This document shows, piece after piece, positions 21,999 to 33,039 of a DNA stretch of 64,000 bases (position 1 is the first letter of the stretch; each line of letters opens with the position of its first letter). The DNA is from Aspergillus flavus. Its lineage: Eukaryota > Ascomycota > Eurotiomycetes > Eurotiales > Aspergillaceae. The notes below the pieces were generated by a model. That model saw only the letters and a program-made list of their open reading frames with translations, was not told the DNA's origin and made no database searches. A program made the position numbers and the translations under genes. The stretch lies in the NCBI RefSeq assembly GCF_009017415.1, contig NC_092409.1, forward strand, positions 2,790,001-2,854,000, in the 5' to 3' direction.

Positions 21999-24752
21999 GC
22001 ATATAACCAAGTACGAGGTTAGATGAAAGATGTGTTCGACGATATTCGTAAGCAGCTAGCATTGATAGGGCAGGGCAGGGCAGTATCGACTTTCTTACTC
22101 GCCACTCATAGGTTCAATACTACAAGATACACGCCGTGTGTGTAGGGCCACAGCCATGGCTTCTCCCTTGATTAAGCGCTCCTAGAATAAATTTCTACCA
22201 TTCAATCTAAGTCAGTGGACTGAAAAGGTTCGGTTCAAGGGATACTCTACAAAACTAAGCTAAACCATCCGGCGCCGTTTATATCAACAGCTGTGACAAC
22301 TGACATTATTCCACTGCCTTCAAAACATCTTAGCAATTGGTCCAAGTAGAAGTAATACATAACTACAGCGTTTGAATTTATATATTATTGCCATGAGCGG
22401 TTTCCTACGAGTACCTTCCACGCCAGGTACTACGTTTGGTGAAACTGCTCCGTCACAGATTCCATTGAGCGTAGAGAACCTCTATCCCGCTTCCTGCTAG
22501 TCTCCGGAAATGCGGCTACAGAGGATACCGTCATATCAAGTACCCGTGCTCTTAGAATATAATGCCAGAGGAGCGCTCCTGTTGAGCATGCTAGAGGCAT
22601 AAAAGCTAATGAAATCTGTGTACGTATGTCGTTTCCAAGGTTTATTCGACCATAAAAAATTTTTGATCATACCGGTCCTCTTCTTTTCGTCCTCAGTTAT
22701 GTAGTAATTTCTTGTTGTAAGATGGATGTGGCTACTGTTCAAAAATGGTAGAACAGTTGTAAACCATTTACCACGTAATACTTCCCAGCTATCACCTGTT
22801 GTGTCACCGACCAATTATGATGATATCTGGAAACTTGGATCAACAACGTCGGGTAATGATTTCGAGGGCTGCTGACCCTTTTTGGTGCTGTTGACGGGCT
22901 TGGCGGAATCATGTTTATTTGGCTAGATTTTTGGGCAGTTGCGGCCGAGTACGCCTCATACGGGCGGTCACCGACGAATCCGGGAGTGATCAGGATCTGC
23001 TCCCGATACGCCCTGACTATCCGTACTCCGTGAGCGATCCGAGAGCGATCAGCACACGCACCGGGCGTGCTCATGCCACGATCCGGGCTGATCCCAGAGT
23101 GAAAAGCGGCGCTGACCTAAGCCTATTCTGGAAATGGAAAGTCGTCGGGCGGCTTTCCGCAGAAATCCTGTTCAATAGTGTCACGGTTAATGTCGGGAAA
23201 CCGAGGTGCTACTCCGAGTGGCCAATTCCGAAGTATACCCATTATGATAGAGAGCCATTCAATCGGAATGATACGTTCTCATACATTGGACCTAAATACT
23301 ATCGTCTGCTTGGGTGCTAGTGCTATCTTCCTTGCTTAATAGTCGGGGACTATTGTTACTCCAGCTATCATCTCTTCCTTATATAAATTCGATGATAATT
23401 GCTCACAGGAGTCTTATATGAGAATAGGTCCAACACACCAAATTTAGGACATATTTATCTCTGGATCTAGTATCAACTTTTCTTAATTACTTATTTATCA
23501 CACTCTGGCTAGGATACGGCCTTCGCTAGTTATCTAGAACACCGGCGTTGGAGCCCAGTATATCGCATTATCGAGACAACTAATATCATTGCATACCTAA
23601 ATGTCGGTCAAACCTAATCTTGGATTCTTTATAGTACCGTCTAAATCTAGAGAATCACAATCAATAAGTCAAATAATAGTTACAAAAGCATCTATCTGGA
23701 TGCTCTTTGTGCCCCATAGCTTAGAGCGTTGGAACCTCGACTTGGACATAATTGAGGATTTATTTTTCCTATGAAAGCGAAATACCGTGTCACCTACATA
23801 TATCAAGGGTAAAAGTATAGCCAAAGGCACTGATGTAATGCTATATCTTGCTATCAAGCATCTATACGTGGAAGTGCTCCATAGGCTTAGAGAGGTTTAG
23901 ATGACCAAATAGGTATCGCGAACCTACGTACTGAGTCTCGTCGTATCTATAATCCTATCAGAACCTTTTATAATATATGCTGTGCTATCTCAATACTCAA
24001 GCTCAGGCTTAGCAGAAAGCATAATGCAGCGAATCTCCTAGAGTCACAGGCTATCTGACAACCGTTGTCCTAGAGTTGGGAATTCATAGAACATTAATTG
24101 ATTTGCTGCTTGTTGAAGGGCGGATCTCTCAGGTTCTAGCTTCCAGGGATCACATGCTTTTTTGATGCTAAGCTCTTTAACGTCTTCGTGGTCGAGGCAG
24201 TGCAAAGCATACCTTTACCAAGCGCATTACATTTGCCGCTGTCATTTTGGATTCGGATGCTTCCTTGGTGGCCCCGCATCCCCTAATTTGTAAAAGTCAA
24301 CGTTAGCTCTTCTATCCCAGTACCAAATACGTTAGTGATATCGTCAGTACCATTCCTTCGAGCAACACTATCCTATCAAGAGAAATCACTATCGCATCTC
24401 TGAAGCTATTGCCGTAGCTCAATGTCGTTAATATTGGCAGTGCGAGTTCTTCGGGCCTATCAGCAGGTACGATAGCGATTCGGTTGCCGCTGGTCCCCAT
24501 AACCTCTTGAACAAATGATCCTAACTCTGTACAACAGCAGTAATAGAACACTGTCAATAGTAGAAGAAGATAGGACCGTGAAAGACTTATATAAATAAAG
24601 ATGTACTCGTGCAAGCTGGCGCAACATTTCCACGTGGACAGAGAGTCCTATGCCATGGCTCCTGATTCCAACCGTGCCCGTTAAGTACTTGGTGCTTTCG
24701 AGGTTCTCGTAGCCTTTGGTGATGATGTTTCTGTGGCCCTTCCTTATAGTAA
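21999..24752. other. Gene-poor stretch with a GC-rich island in AT-rich DNA
   Basis: About 2.75 kb without a recognisable gene. A GC-rich island (about 22925-23115) sits in AT-rich sequence (about 23330-24320) dense with stop codons in all frames, as expected for degraded repeats. A short GGCAG run occurs at about 22068-22083. Nothing in the translations matches a known transposon protein by eye. Confidence 0.4.
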
Positions 24753-26451
24753 TCAAGGCGATGCCACGCTCATGTCCCATTGCCTTCCATTTGTGCTGGC
24801 TGGTTCTGGTTTGCTCGGTACCAAGCTGCTAGGTGAGATGCATAAAAGCTCTCCGCCAGCGTTACCTGGTGAGATACAGGCGCCAGGATGATTCATAGTA
24901 CTGAAAATAGCGTCCCAATGAGGTCGAAAGATATCTTCGCCCTGTAGTGTCTCCATCCACAGGATACACTTAATGCGGACGAGGACGTCGTTCCAATTAC
25001 TCAGTCGTAGAGAAGCAGCCATAATCCGCGCTCTCTCTATAAACCACTGATAGTCAGGTGTGCCAGTTGAGGCCACCAAGCCGATTGCAAGAAGCCAGGC
25101 ATCAAGCGAACCATACACACGAGGGGTCGATTCGAGTTGCTTGAGTTGATCTATAAATCGGATGACAATGCTATGCATCATGGCAGCATGTGAGTAATAC
25201 GTTGGCCCATGAATGATGAACATGTAGAGTATGATTGCGTAGCGGATGCATTCGGTGATCGACGACGAGTGAGAACTTTCCGTATCCGGTGCTGTAAGTA
25301 GAAGTCGGTGTATGACAAAACAAGTGAGGTCATGAAGTCGTGTGGTTGGGAAATGTATCCGCTGCGCCTGCTGGAAGGCACTACGAAGACGGACGAAAAC
25401 ATTCCTGACTGCGTAATCGACTTCCATACTGATGAGCTCGGATAAATCATCGTAAAGGGCGGTGGGATCCATCTGCCATTCTGGAATAGGCGGTATGCCA
25501 TCTCCAATGCCGACATCATCTTGGGTCTCGAATTGAGGATGGCCCATGACGATCATCGATACCCTATAGTGCATGTGAATAGTATACCCTCAAGGTGAAC
25601 AAGGAGGCACTTACCAGCTAATCATCCTCGCGGTAAGTGGGCTTGTTTGTCTTACTGAATTGATACCACCTCGCATGTTGACCAGTCTTATTGCTCCGTC
25701 AACATGCATTTGGCTGACCTTGATATTGCCCTTACCAAACTGAAGGTGGTGTGATATCAGCATTCAATTCGTAAGGAAGATATGAGACTTAGAGAAAGAA
25801 TGATTCATAACGGGATCTCACTTCGATAGCTGCCAAAGTAATTACTGAGTTCATAGTTCCATCCTGTACCGCCAGCGACGTGTCTTGAACTTTGCGCCGC
25901 AGTAAAGAGACGGAGTCGGCCATGAGAAGTTCCGAGGTTTGGAAGCCCTTCTGGGCCAACAACTCCTCATCAAGACATGCCGTCTGCAGCGAGACATGAA
26001 ATAGTGCCGGGTCGCCCAGAGCAAGTGGCCACCAAGAGATGAGAAACGGATTCGTCGTTGGATTTAGGTCGAGGGGATAATATTGAAAGGCGATCTTGTG
26101 GATAACTGAATTTGGTAAGCTCAATTTGGATCGACGACATAGAATAAAGACGTACGTACAGCTATAGATGAGACGTTGTACGCGTTCGCGGGGAAGTCTC
26201 GTCTGCGGGTATGAATCGAAAGGATCGAGAGACCCAAATCTGTAGGCGGTTAAAGTGCCGGATGTCTCGAGGGGTCTTGATGATCCGCCATCTCCCCACC
26301 CGGGAGCTGCCGGCAACGCTGTCAGAGGCTCATTGGCATAGTTGCACGGGACATCGCGCTTGACACAGCGTGAGCAACGCGGCGTGCGGAGGTCGCAACT
26401 ATGTTTTGATTTGGCACACGCAGTACAGGATCGGCGAAGAGTTTGGCGCAT
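24753..26451 (-). CDS. Zn2Cys6 fungal transcription factor
   Basis: Four exons, 26451-26160, 26105-25822, 25739-25615 and 25563-24753, give about 503 residues. The zinc cluster is complete: Cys9, 12, 19, 26, 29 and 36 in RSCTACAKSKHSC...CSRCVKRDVPC. The middle part (FIHKIAFQYYPLDLNPTTNPFLISWW, then LRRKVQDTSLAVQDGTMNSVITLAAIE) and the HVDGAIRLVNMRGGINS block are the usual regulatory domain of this class. I chose the start at 26451 because it directly precedes the zinc cluster; an in-frame start 90 bases upstream exists. Family knowledge: nuclear, binds CGG-containing sites, often as a dimer. It lies at the edge of the accessory enzyme group and opposite the ERG5-like gene; the target is unknown. 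Confidence 0.88.
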
Positions 26452-28261
26452 TTTGGCGAAGGGAAGTTGAGTGTAGGTGGAGACAGCCGGAAGACTCAGG
26501 TACCAAAAGGTACGTGCTGTCGAGCCGCGCGCCAAGAGCACAAATACCCATAAATAACTCTTACACCAACAACACCCCCACTTTTACCCGATGTCATTTC
26601 TCCAGATCCATTTCACCTTCGAGGTACAATCTGTATATCGAATTCTCAAGCTTCAATTTCTAAAATATTAGAGGCGAATTCAGTTCTACCCAAAAGCCAA
26701 CCTCAGCTTACTTATCACTCTATACAATCAGCTACTGTGATATTTTTAGTGTTAGAAAATCTTTATATATATTGTATCACCCAAGAGTAAACCGGCAAAC
26801 AGAGTCGATAACTGATCTCTTTATGACGCTATCTACATACTATATCATCTAGTAAACACGCTTAACACGGATATTACTTCCTCTAACAGACATATGTATC
26901 GTATAGTACTGACATCTGACCTAAGTTGAATCTCTGTTCTCGGCGCTTCAGCCAATTGTCGCTTCTTGAAGCTATCCTTTATGAATAGCAACATATATTG
27001 AACCCCAGAAAAACGAGCATATAGTAGCGGGAATATTCCGCTCGAGAAGAAACCCACACGGTCTAGAGCTTCTTTCGTATCATCGTCAAACTCCACCTTC
27101 AGATCCACGTTACAATAACAGATGGCCGGATGGCTACCCCGATTCAAGCAGCAGTACAATAGCAAGTACTGTATATACCTCGAAGGGGTTTGTCAGATTT
27201 GATTCCGCTTCTAGATCTCACTCGTCAACCATATGACGTAGAGTCGTCAAGACATTTTAAGCTTAACAATCCTGGTCTACTTTGTTAAGCGTATGCTTGT
27301 TCTTAACCCGGCATAGCTTCTAATTCGGCTGCTGATTTCGTACTTCTAAAACCAATGAAGTGACAGCCTAGGTGAGTCCTTGTCTGGTCATGTGAGTATT
27401 TATCCTTCCCTAGCTTTACGAAAGTAACTATGGAATTCGTAGATTATTGAAGTGACCGCCGTTTGGGGCTATCGATTGTTATCGGCGTCTCAAATCTTTT
27501 GCATACCATAAGATGTAATGAATCATCGAGGGTTGGTTCTTTAAGAGGCTCGCTCCACTTTCCAAAATAGCCGAAGCTTTGAACACTACATAGCTGTTGA
27601 CGATGTATTTAGGGTACCGAAGGGCAAGATACGTACGTCAAAAATTCCATTCCTTCGACCAGAAGGAGTGAGACGATCACATGAAGGGCTCGAGAACGCC
27701 GAATAGGGGTATTTGGTTACTCTGGACTGGCAGTCTGGGATATAATGGCAACATCGAATATCTTGGCGATATTCTCAAAGAATCCTATAGGCAGGAATAG
27801 ACCGTTACTGAGCACGCCACTTGGGCAATCATCATTCCGTGGTTGGTTCACTTTATAATTTGACAAGGATTCCAAAGTAGTGTGGCCGAAAGAGGACTAG
27901 ACCCCGCCGACTGCATCTGTACGGCTTTCGGAGTCTAGTCCTAATAGGGTAATGTATGTACTAGGATGCGATTCCCCTCATCTCCAATCTCACGCCATCA
28001 CCACAAAATTTTCCAGGACTCATAACCAATTGGTCCTAAGTGTGGGTCGAGACGTTCAATATTCTCCCCTGTTCTGTCAGGGGAACAGACCACCTACCTT
28101 TGGCCCGCGCTAGAAGGGGAGGGATGTTATCTCTAGTTCGATCATTCCTGCAGCGTTACGATCCACCCGCGGCCCAGAAGACCGATCCCATCTCCCTATA
28201 ATAAAGTCCTGGTGAGCCCCTTCCTGGCTTGCCAGACGTCGGGAAGAGTGCCTCTACCACA
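26452..28261. promoter_or_regulatory. Divergent region between the Zn2Cys6 gene and the ERG5-like gene
   Basis: About 1.8 kb. It contains both promoters, a 106-codon minus-strand frame (26845-27165) of unknown meaning and a perfect 9-bp inverted repeat (27261-27269 with 27282-27290). The AT-rich segment 26640-26860 looks degraded. No conserved sterol-regulatory element was identified with certainty. Confidence 0.4.
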
Positions 28262-30077
28262 ATGGACGCCAAGATGGCTACTGAGATCTTCAACACCACC
28301 AGCGCGCAGCCTGAGTCGCCGCAGTCATGGGCCTACAAGACTTCCCAGTTGCAAGGCGCCCTACCAGATTTTCTGGCAGAATGGTCCGCCTGGCAATACG
28401 TCGTGACGTTTCTGGTTGGTTTAGTGCTGTATGATCAAGGTAATTAGCAATGCCGATAACAGGAGCTCGTTCATCCTGCTGACTTGGTCTCCAGTCTTGT
28501 ACCTCAAGCGAAAGGGTGCCCTCCCTGGTCCTACATTCAAAATTCCGCTCATGGGCCCATTTATCCAAGCGATTCATCCAACTTTCGACGGGTATCTTAG
28601 ACAGTGGGCGAGTGGTCCTCTCAGCTGTGTATCCATCTTTCACAGGTGTGTTCTCGCGTTCATCGTGATTATGCCAGAACTCGATAAACTTGTGTAAGCA
28701 ACCGTACTCACGCCTCACGTTGCAGATTTGTCGTCCTCGCCTCCGACCGTGATCTAGCCCATAAGGTTTTCAAGTCACCTGCATACGCCGAGCCATGCCT
28801 TGTACCGGTTGCGAGAGACATCATAGGCCACAAAGCATGGGTTTTTCTTCAGGGTAGAGACCACGCTGAGTACCGGAGAGGTTTGGTCCCTCTGTTCACC
28901 AGCAGGGCCATAGCCACCTATCTTCCAGTCCAGGAGAGAGTATTGGATGACTACTACAACCAGTTCGTTGCCGCTACCAAGGCGAACCAAGGCAAGCCGA
29001 TGGCATTCATGACCCTGTTCCGCGAAATCAACTGTGCGCTTTCCTGCCGCACCTTCTTCGGCGATTACATCTCCGATGACCAGGTGAAGAAGATTGCCGA
29101 TGACTTCTACCTTGCCACTGATGCCCTCGACCTGGTCAATATTCCTCTGGCAATGTACGTCCCCTTCACCAAGACCTGGCTAGGGAAGCGGACGGCCGAT
29201 GCTGTTCATCGGGTGTTCGCCGAATGTGCAGCTAGATGCAAGGCAAATATGGCGAAAGGTGCGACGCCCACGTGCATTGTGGACCATTGGGTACTCCACA
29301 TGATGGAGTCCAACCGTTATCGCGAGAGAGTCGCCGCCGGGGAGACCAACTTGGAGAAACCCAAGAATATGATTCGCGAGTTCACAAACGAGGAAATCTC
29401 AGACACACTGTTCACCTTCCTCTTTGCGTCCCAGGATGCGTCCAGCAGTGCCACAACTTGGCTGTTCCAGATCCTCGCCCAGCGGCCCGATGTACTCGAT
29501 AAACTGCGAGAAGAGAATCTGGCCGCGCGCGGCGGTGATAGGAACAAACCCTTCGATCTCCCCATGTTAGAATCCCTCACCTACACAAACGCAGTCATCA
29601 AGGAGCTCCTCCGTTACAAGCCACCCGTCATCCTCGTTCCCTACCTCGCAACAAAGGACTTCCCGGTAACGCCCGACTACACCGTCCCCAAGGGCTCCAT
29701 GATCATCCCTTCCTGCTACCCAGCTCTCCACGACCCAGAAGCTTATCCCAACCCCGATGTCTTCGATCCCGAACGTTGGATAAGCGGAGACGCTGAGTCC
29801 AAGACCAAGAACTGGCTCGTCTTCGGTGCGGGGCCACATGACTGCCTCGCAAGAAAGTACGTACCACTGTCCTTAGCAGGTATGATTGGAAAAGCATCGT
29901 TGGAACTCGATTGGGAGCATCATCCCACGCCGAGGTCAGAGGAGATTAGGGTGTTCGCTACGCTGTTTCCGATGGTAAGTACTGGCTACTCTAAGTTTTT
30001 ACTATATGCTCTGGTTCGTAATTTGCTGACTGTCATAACAGGATGGATGCAATCTGGTTTTCAAGAGGCGGCCTTAG
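28262..30077 (+). CDS. erg5: Sterol C-22 desaturase, cytochrome P450 CYP61 (ERG5)
   Basis: Four exons, 28262-28439, 28495-28645, 28726-29974 and 30042-30077, give about 537 residues ending MDGCNLVFKRRP. The N-terminal segment WQYVVTFLVGLVLYDQ is an ER membrane anchor. The pattern is that of fungal CYP61: LPGPTFKIPLMGPFIQA, the I-helix FTFLFASQDASSSATTW, the ExxR helix (KELLRYK), the PERW motif and the haem loop FGAGPHDCLARKY with ligand Cys483. Note that CYP61 of moulds has Ala, not Gly, after the Cys-Leu pair. Family knowledge: it introduces the C22-C23 double bond in the penultimate step of ergosterol synthesis. The start was chosen at the MDAKMATEIF Met, which family members share; an upstream in-frame ATG lies at 28229. 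It may be a duplicate copy, given its accessory surroundings. Confidence 0.93.
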
Positions 30078-33039
30078 TATGGCACCTCGCAATTTGGACT
30101 TCGATACTGCTAAGCCGAGGGCGAGGCACCTGTAAAAATAAAAGTTTGTAATAAAGTATAATGATAATAATTCACCCATTAACGACTCAGAGTTCCTGAT
30201 TTATAAACTACTTTCAGAATGTACAGTGCCTGGGTATCTGCTACAAGTGATCCTACCAGATAAAAGTAACCTTCAATAAATGTAAAATCTTATCGATCTA
30301 GCATTCGTCTCTGGAACAACTCCCATTGTGAGAGTTGTCTAATCCAACGTCTTTAGAGTTATTGTCTGGCTGAGCCAGAGGTTTCCACTTCTTCAATCCA
30401 TCGCCGCGTTTGGTCTGCCAGCAGTTCGCTGTGCTCTCTATCCTATGGCGTATCCTAGGCTTGACTTGGATCAAAAGTAAATGTGATACAGGGGTACTGG
30501 TCCTATTAAATTGAATGCACGCGTCGTTTACTAACACAAGTATCCCTTTGCTCCTATTTGTTCGAGTGGGAGGGAAGTACTATTCTCGGTTTATTCACTA
30601 ATGCACCGGACATGCAAGGAACAAGGGACTAGTTAGGGTAACTCTGCCTCGGTCTACCATGAAATATAGATGTACTCCACCTGGTAAGCTTCGCCTAGTA
30701 AGGCCTAGCTTTCTCGTATTCAGTTTGACTTCGTGAGTGGAACCTTTAAGGTCCTATCCACAATAATAGTCAATATATGGCCTGTATCCTTCTGTCTCTG
30801 GAAAGCTATAGATCTGATAATTTATGTCATTCTATTATCGAAACTCGCTGTTTAACTCATATAGCCAGGCTTTTTACCATGCATTATGTACATGCATAAT
30901 GTGCTCAGGGAAACTTCCAAACTACTAGGGAATATTCTATATTCTGGGTCGTCTCTGGATGCATCAAAGAAATAGAACTTGCCATTTGCAGTTATAGCGA
31001 GGTTGTAATTAGCAGCCAATAATATGTGTTACTTATCATATGCAAATTTGTTTCGGATGATAGGTCGTGGTTGGCGATCACTTCTCGTATCGATGCCTCT
31101 ACTACGGAGCACCGTCGGAGTTGAAATCCTGCGAGCCACTGGTAACTCCCTGCATTTAACCGGATGCTACGTACTAGGCAGCCTCGTATTAATTGCTCTG
31201 AGCCGCTGTCTAGTGTAAGATTATCCTTGTGCCAAGTGATATCAGTCATGCTTATTCGGAAGCACTAGTACGTTACAATTGTTCAACGTCCAAGCTTATT
31301 CTTCTTGCTCTACGCTGCGTCTAGGCATATAATGTAGCGCCATCATATTAAGAACAAGTCTGAGGCCTGCAGATATCAGTCCAATACTTCCTCACTACTT
31401 GGATTGTATGTTAATGCTCACATCTCTTGTATTCCTCGCAGTTCATATGTCCCTGACCGAGTTATAAGCCAGAATCCCCACCAGGCATATCCAAATCCCA
31501 ACATCCTAACTGGCTGGAGGTATTCCCTGTACATCACGTCTGTGATATGCAGTTCAGGCATCGATCAAAGCCCCAGGCCGCCATGTCTGCCTTCCATTCC
31601 AGGCAACCCCAATTCCCCTTTTCGGTTACCTGACGCAAAGAGATAAGGGAATTCGATTCTAATACTAACGCAGGAGCCCGGATGGCGCAGTGGTAGGTCC
31701 GCCTGACCACTGACCCCAGGCTCCTTGATTCGAGTTCCGGTCTCGACATGTAAAATCCTTCGGGGTTTTCGTAACCCTCCAGAACGCCCTAGGTTGAGGC
31801 GAGAAGGTTGGGTGAGCTTTTTGTAGTTTTATTTTATTGAACTGATCTATCACTTTTTCTCTCTCTGTCTGTCTTTTTCCTATTCTTTTTGTTATCCGGC
31901 TTGCTCATTTTCTTCTTCTCTTTCTGTTAACTTGGTTTTGTGGTCTTTTTTTGAGCGTGAGTGCCTGAGGTGCTAAGGCTAGTAATGCCGGGTACCTGGA
32001 CTTGGTGTTAGGAAACCGCGGCATCCTAGTATCCTATCATTCTAATGCATCCTTTCCCTCATATAATCACGATTCTCATCCTTCTGCCTCAGAAGCTGCT
32101 TTCCTGGGTCATCCCCTAATAGCGTTGTCTTTAGTCGAGTCAGGCTTCAGAAGCTCCATAGATGCGAATCTATCGATGCTGATTCCGTGCAGGAGTGGTT
32201 AGACCCTAGGAGGTATATACACGCTTTTATTAATCTTTTCTCTATCTATGCTGATGGTCTAGTTAGATGACAATCTCCTAACAGCAATATATACAGTATC
32301 CGGAGTGGAGGCCTCGTCCATTACTCTATGGGGAATCCATGTCGATCATCGCCTTTTTGTGGGGTAATCGACTCCACATTCTGATTGTGAACCTACGATC
32401 AAGTACCGCGACCGCCTCTAACTTGAGAAGACTGTGTTACTATCTATTCCCCAGGAAATATGCTTCTTTCAATGGAGGGCGATATTAGGTACTACATCAA
32501 CCTCGCCGATCAGCATATATTAGTCCATCTCGGCCAGCGTAAGCCCCGACCTGACGCTCTCGAGCCGTCTCAAGCACGCCATCCAATCCATAGTTCGACC
32601 AATCCGCAGCCAACCAGTCTCGTCGGAACACCCAAATCAAAACCAACTATTTCCTTAGAGCATCGACCTACCTCTATCTTACTATCCCAAGTCCCGAGCG
32701 GGGAACAGCACGATCTACCGATAACTTGCTCTTTGTGGTTTAAGGCTCCCAGAAGCGACCCATGACTGCATCTTATTGCACCATGGATTTCATACCATAT
32801 GTTGTTCTGTCACCTAAGTGGATAGGTAAACTCCTAGCCTCCCCACAGCCTTGTGCAAACGACACGCCGCAGCGGCAGTTGCGCAAGGGGTGACAACAAG
32901 CTTCTGGCGGCTCTCTCAGTTGCCTTATATTCTATTGCGCCCTGCTTGGCTTTTCTTGTTAGTCTCTTGTCCATAAGTCTACCAGAAAAGTTGCGCTGCG
33001 GCCATTATACCGAGAAGTAGGCTTGTTCAGAACAGAGCC
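30078..33039. other. 3-kb gene-poor stretch
   Basis: Between the ERG5-like and transporter genes. Apart from the SINE-like element near 31.67-31.86 kb and its pyrimidine-rich tail, I see only short, unrelated open frames. One of about 100 codons (32460-32765) has no recognisable pattern. The last about 200 bases form the transporter promoter. Confidence 0.4.
31672..31860 (+). mobile_element. tRNA-derived SINE-like retroelement
   Basis: The 5' part resembles a tRNA with internal RNA polymerase III promoters: a box A-like TGGCGCAGTGGTAGG at 31683-31697 and a box B-like GATTCGAGTTCC at 31727-31738, 30-45 bases apart as in tRNA genes. It does not fold into a proper tRNA: the acceptor ends do not pair. 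A tRNA-unrelated body follows (AAATCCTTCGGGGTTTTCG, then CGCCCTAGGTTGAGGCG) and a T-rich tail. The minus-strand translation of the head (RPELESRSLGSVV) is, from memory, a recurrent spurious peptide in fungal annotations, consistent with a dispersed repeat. Exact ends and target-site duplications are not clear. Confidence 0.6.

Noticed and set aside
31683..31745. A functional tRNA gene at the box A/B pair
   Set aside because: The acceptor and T stems do not pair; a SINE head explains it better.
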